A stretch of DNA of 6,284 nt, taken from Clostridiales bacterium (GTDB lineage Bacteria > Bacillota > Clostridia > Peptostreptococcales > Anaerovoracaceae). Location: the NCBI GenBank assembly GCA_012735285.1, contig JAAYHT010000120.1, positions 1 through 6,284 of the forward strand, in the 5' to 3' direction. Under the pieces are notes generated by a model. It worked only from the letters and a program-made list of their open reading frames with translations, was not told the origin of the DNA and did no database searches. A program made the position numbers and the translations under genes. Of this stretch, positions 5,386-6,284 are shown one piece after another; within the stretch, counting starts at the first letter, position 1, and each line of letters begins with the position of its first letter.

Positions 5386-6284
5386 ATGATTAATAAAAAT
5401 GGCATACGCATTATTTACGGTGATAATCCCAAGCAAATGGTAAAAGATTTGCTTGAAGCTATAAAACTTGAAGAGGAAATAGATAAGAACGTCTTTATAG
5501 GTATTAAACCAAATCTCGTTGTTGCAAAACCTTCAAGCTCAGGCGCAACAACTACACCTGAAATAGTGGAAGGGCTAATTGAATATTTAAAATCAAAAGG
5601 TCGAGATAATATAGTAATTATGGAAGGCTCCTGGGTGGGAGACAGGACATCGAAAGCGTTTAAAGTATGCGGGTATGAGGATTTATCTAGAAAATATGAT
5701 GTTCCTCTTATTGATCTCCAAAGAGATAATTATAAGAGTTGTGAAATAAATGGCTTGGAGATAAAGATTTGCGATTTTATAACAACAGTTGATTATTTAA
5801 TAAACATACCAGTTCTCAAAGGTCATTGCCAGACAAACATAACCTGCGCCTTAAAAAATATGAAGGGTTGTATTCCTGATTCGGAGAAAAGGAAGTTTCA
5901 CACCATGGGCCTGCATAAGCCTATAGCATATTTAAACAAGCTGATAAAACAAAGTCTCATAATTGTTGATGGTATGAACGGTGATCTTAATTTTGAAGAA
6001 GGCGGCAATCCGGTTCAGATGAACAGGATAATAGCAGGCAAGGATCCTGTGTTGATAGATGCCTATGCAGCAAATTTGCTTGGCTTTAACATAGAGGAAG
6101 TCCCGTATATTTCCATGGCTGAAGATATCGGTGTGGGTAGCACTGACTTGGATAATGCAGATATCGTTGAATTGAACAAGGATATAGTATCGAGAAAATT
6201 TAAACCTTCAGGAAGGGTTAAACAGTTATCAAGGCATATAGTTGAAGACTGTGCTTGCTCAGCCTGTTATGGAAGCCTTATATA
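5386..6284 (+). CDS. DUF362 domain protein, C-terminus outside the window
   Basis: The gene starts at ATG 5386, with ribosome site AAAGGGG (5371-5377) 8 bases away, and runs open for 299 codons past the right edge. It matches the DUF362 family: GIKPNLV at residues 39-45, GATTTPEIVEGLIEYLKSKG at 53-72, then EGSWVGDRTSKAF, INIPVLKGHCQTN, LKNMKGCIPDSEKRKFH, and VDGMNGDLNFEEGGNPV. Near the end is a cysteine cluster, CACSAC (Cys289, Cys291, Cys294), likely the start of an iron-sulfur or other metal-binding segment completed outside the window. The protein looks cytosolic, with no signal peptide or membrane segment. The biochemical role of DUF362 proteins is not established; an iron-sulfur redox role is inferred from the cysteines. 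The open frame also continues upstream without a stop through the terminator into the SLH remnant, but those codons do not look like protein-coding sequence. Confidence 0.9.
   Translation, partial: MINKNGIRIIYGDNPKQMVKDLLEAIKLEEEIDKNVFIGIKPNLVVAKPSSSGATTTPEIVEGLIEYLKSKGRDNIVIMEGSWVGDRTSKAFKVCGYEDLSRKYDVPLIDLQRDNYKSCEINGLEIKICDFITTVDYLINIPVLKGHCQTNITCALKNMKGCIPDSEKRKFHTMGLHKPIAYLNKLIKQSLIIVDGMNGDLNFEEGGNPVQMNRIIAGKDPVLIDAYAANLLGFNIEEVPYISMAEDIGVGSTDLDNADIVELNKDIVSRKFKPSGRVKQLSRHIVEDCACSACYGSLI

Overview
The window looks like chromosomal DNA from a low-GC Firmicute, most likely an anaerobic or aerotolerant member of the Clostridia. The reasons are AT-rich spacers, strong AGGAGG-type ribosome sites, a Gram-positive style lipoprotein, S-layer homology (SLH) sequence, CheX, bacteriohemerythrin and a DUF362 protein. 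I cannot fix the genus from sequence alone. There are no RNA genes, CRISPR arrays or complete mobile elements.

Layout: (1) 1-862, minus strand: a lipoprotein with leucine-rich-repeat-like segments, running off the left edge. (2) 863-1100: a divergent promoter region. (3) 1101-1895, plus strand: a two-gene unit, a small double zinc-ribbon protein and a YjbQ/UPF0047 enzyme, ending at a 13-bp perfect hairpin that also serves the convergent gene. (4) 1931-3403, minus strand: a complete KatA-type heme catalase with all key residues. (5) 3404-3601: a divergent regulatory region. (6) 3602-4469, plus strand: a bacteriohemerythrin overlapping by 11 bases a CheX-type CheY-P phosphatase. (7) 4495-5257, plus strand: a higher-GC fragment of a large SLH-domain surface protein, cut at both ends but with a clean frame. 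(8) 5258-5286: an intrinsic terminator. (9) 5386 to the right edge: a DUF362 protein with a C-terminal cysteine cluster, incomplete in the window.

The coherent theme is oxygen. A peroxide-detoxifying catalase diverges from an operon that joins a diiron O2-binding protein to a chemotaxis phosphatase. A perfect GCCGATAA octamer, the -10 element of motility sigma factors (SigD/FliA), lies upstream of that operon. This suggests, as inference, that the hemerythrin-CheX pair belongs to the motility regulon and links oxygen to swimming behaviour. The second unusual area is 4470-5385. There a foreign-looking SLH remnant is in the same open frame as the DUF362 gene, straight through a terminator hairpin, and a 9-bp direct repeat flanks the block. 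This is probably a recombination scar rather than a new system. I see no convincing wholly undescribed system.
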